Assembly: GCA_035510605.1 (NCBI GenBank)
Contig: DATKGW010000001.1
Span: 1-5,042 of the forward strand
DNA from: DATKGW01 sp035510605
GTDB lineage: Bacteria > Patescibacteriota > Saccharimonadia > Saccharimonadales > CAIOMD01
Length of the DNA stretch: 5,042 nucleotides
Reading direction: 5' to 3'
Positions 4,759 to 5,042 of the stretch are shown here, one piece after another. Position 1 is the stretch's first letter. Every line of letters begins with the position of its first letter. The notes under the pieces are model-generated. The model did no database searches, was not told the DNA's origin, and worked only from the letters and a program-made list of their open reading frames with translations. A program made the position numbers and the translations under genes.

Positions 4759-4774
4759 ACCTAGATCATTATTT
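4749..4774. terminator. Weak AT-rich hairpin between convergent genes
   Basis: AAATAAT-T-GA (4749-4758) can pair with TC-ATTATTT (4766-4774) with one bulged base and a 7-nt loop. It overlaps the stop codons of both converging genes, which are only 10 nt apart. A bidirectional terminator would be useful here, but the stem is almost entirely A-T and lacks a clear U tract, so this is weak. Confidence 0.25.
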
Positions 4775-5042
4775 GGATTCTTCGGCTTTTTGGGTGTCTT
4801 CGGCAGGTGATTCTTCGGTACCTTCAGCGGCTTCTTCGGCTGGGATTTCTTCTTCGACTTCTTCTGGTTCCGGTTCCTTAAGTTCTTCTACAACAGCAAT
4901 GGAGTGCTCCGGTTCGGTTAAGATTGTTACATTATTGGGCACGATTATATCGGCAACAGTGATTTTGTCACCGATTTCCACCAAGTTTTCTTGGCTGACG
5001 GTAACCTCATCCGGCAAATCCCTAGGAAATGCCTCGACCTGT
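4769..5042 (-). CDS. rplY: Ribosomal protein bL25 (TL5/Ctc type), C-terminal part
   Basis: Only the last 90 residues are in the window; the gene continues beyond the right edge. The visible part starts QVEAFPRDLPDEVTV and continues SQENLVEIGDKITVADI and NNVTILTEPEHSIAVV. This is the classic pattern of the C-terminal beta domain of long bL25 proteins, which bind 5S rRNA through their missing N-terminal domain: a PxDLP segment, an LxEIGDxIxVxDI-like strand, then VTILTxPE. A tail of about 40 residues rich in Glu, Ala and Pro follows (from about EELKEPEPEE to AEESK), as in many Gram-positive and CPR homologues. A TTG at 5015-5017 is in frame but is an internal Leu codon, because the conserved PRD residues lie upstream of it. 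The stop is TAA, 10 nt from that of the convergent gene. Confidence 0.88.
   Translation of the reverse strand, partial: QVEAFPRDLPDEVTVSQENLVEIGDKITVADIIVPNNVTILTEPEHSIAVVEELKEPEPEEVEEEIPAEEAAEGTEESPAEDTQKAEESK

Noticed and set aside
4769..5017. A separate 82-residue acidic protein starting at TTG 5017
   Set aside because: The frame stays open to the window edge and the residues upstream (QVEAFPRD) are part of the conserved bL25 C-terminal domain, so this is a fragment of a longer gene.

Overview
The window is a moderately AT-rich bacterial segment with short intergenic gaps, mostly small or house-keeping genes and a standard genetic code (TGG for Trp, TGA used as a stop in at least two genes). 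Three things suggest a small-genome lineage such as the Patescibacteria/CPR (for example Saccharibacteria), but no taxonomic marker is complete and this remains inference. They are an RRM-type RNA-binding protein, a bL25-type ribosomal protein with a long acidic tail, and several promoters whose -10 box lies only 6-7 nt before an ATG (apparently leaderless mRNAs).

Layout. 1-180: AT-rich non-coding DNA ending in a TATAAT box. 194-367 and 372-638 (+): two consecutive small two-helix membrane protein genes, the second interrupted by an in-frame TGA at 420-422. 730-1965 (-): a cytoplasmic (alpha/alpha)6-type glycoside hydrolase of the GH63 mannosylglycerate/glucosylglycerate hydrolase-like group, convergent with the small genes. 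1979-2448: about 470 bp without a protein gene but rich in inverted repeats, with a bidirectional terminator at each end and a plausible minus-strand promoter, so possibly a structured non-coding RNA. 2449-2742 (-): a 97-residue RRM protein with a long leader that can fold into a hairpin next to its ribosome binding site. 2968-4209 (+): a polytopic GT87/DUF2029-type glycosyltransferase, divergent from the RRM gene. 4267-4758 (+): an acidic 163-residue protein of unknown function. 4769-5042 (-): the C-terminal part of a bL25/Ctc ribosomal protein running off the right edge.

How the genes work together. There is no obvious multi-gene pathway. The GH63-like hydrolase and the GT87-like transferase both concern sugars, but they lie on opposite strands about 1 kb apart with separate promoters, so a functional link is only a suggestion. 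The RRM protein and bL25 belong to RNA handling and translation. The most unusual signals are the repeated -10-to-ATG spacing, the interrupted small membrane gene, the hairpin-dense gap at 2053-2390, and the structured RRM leader.
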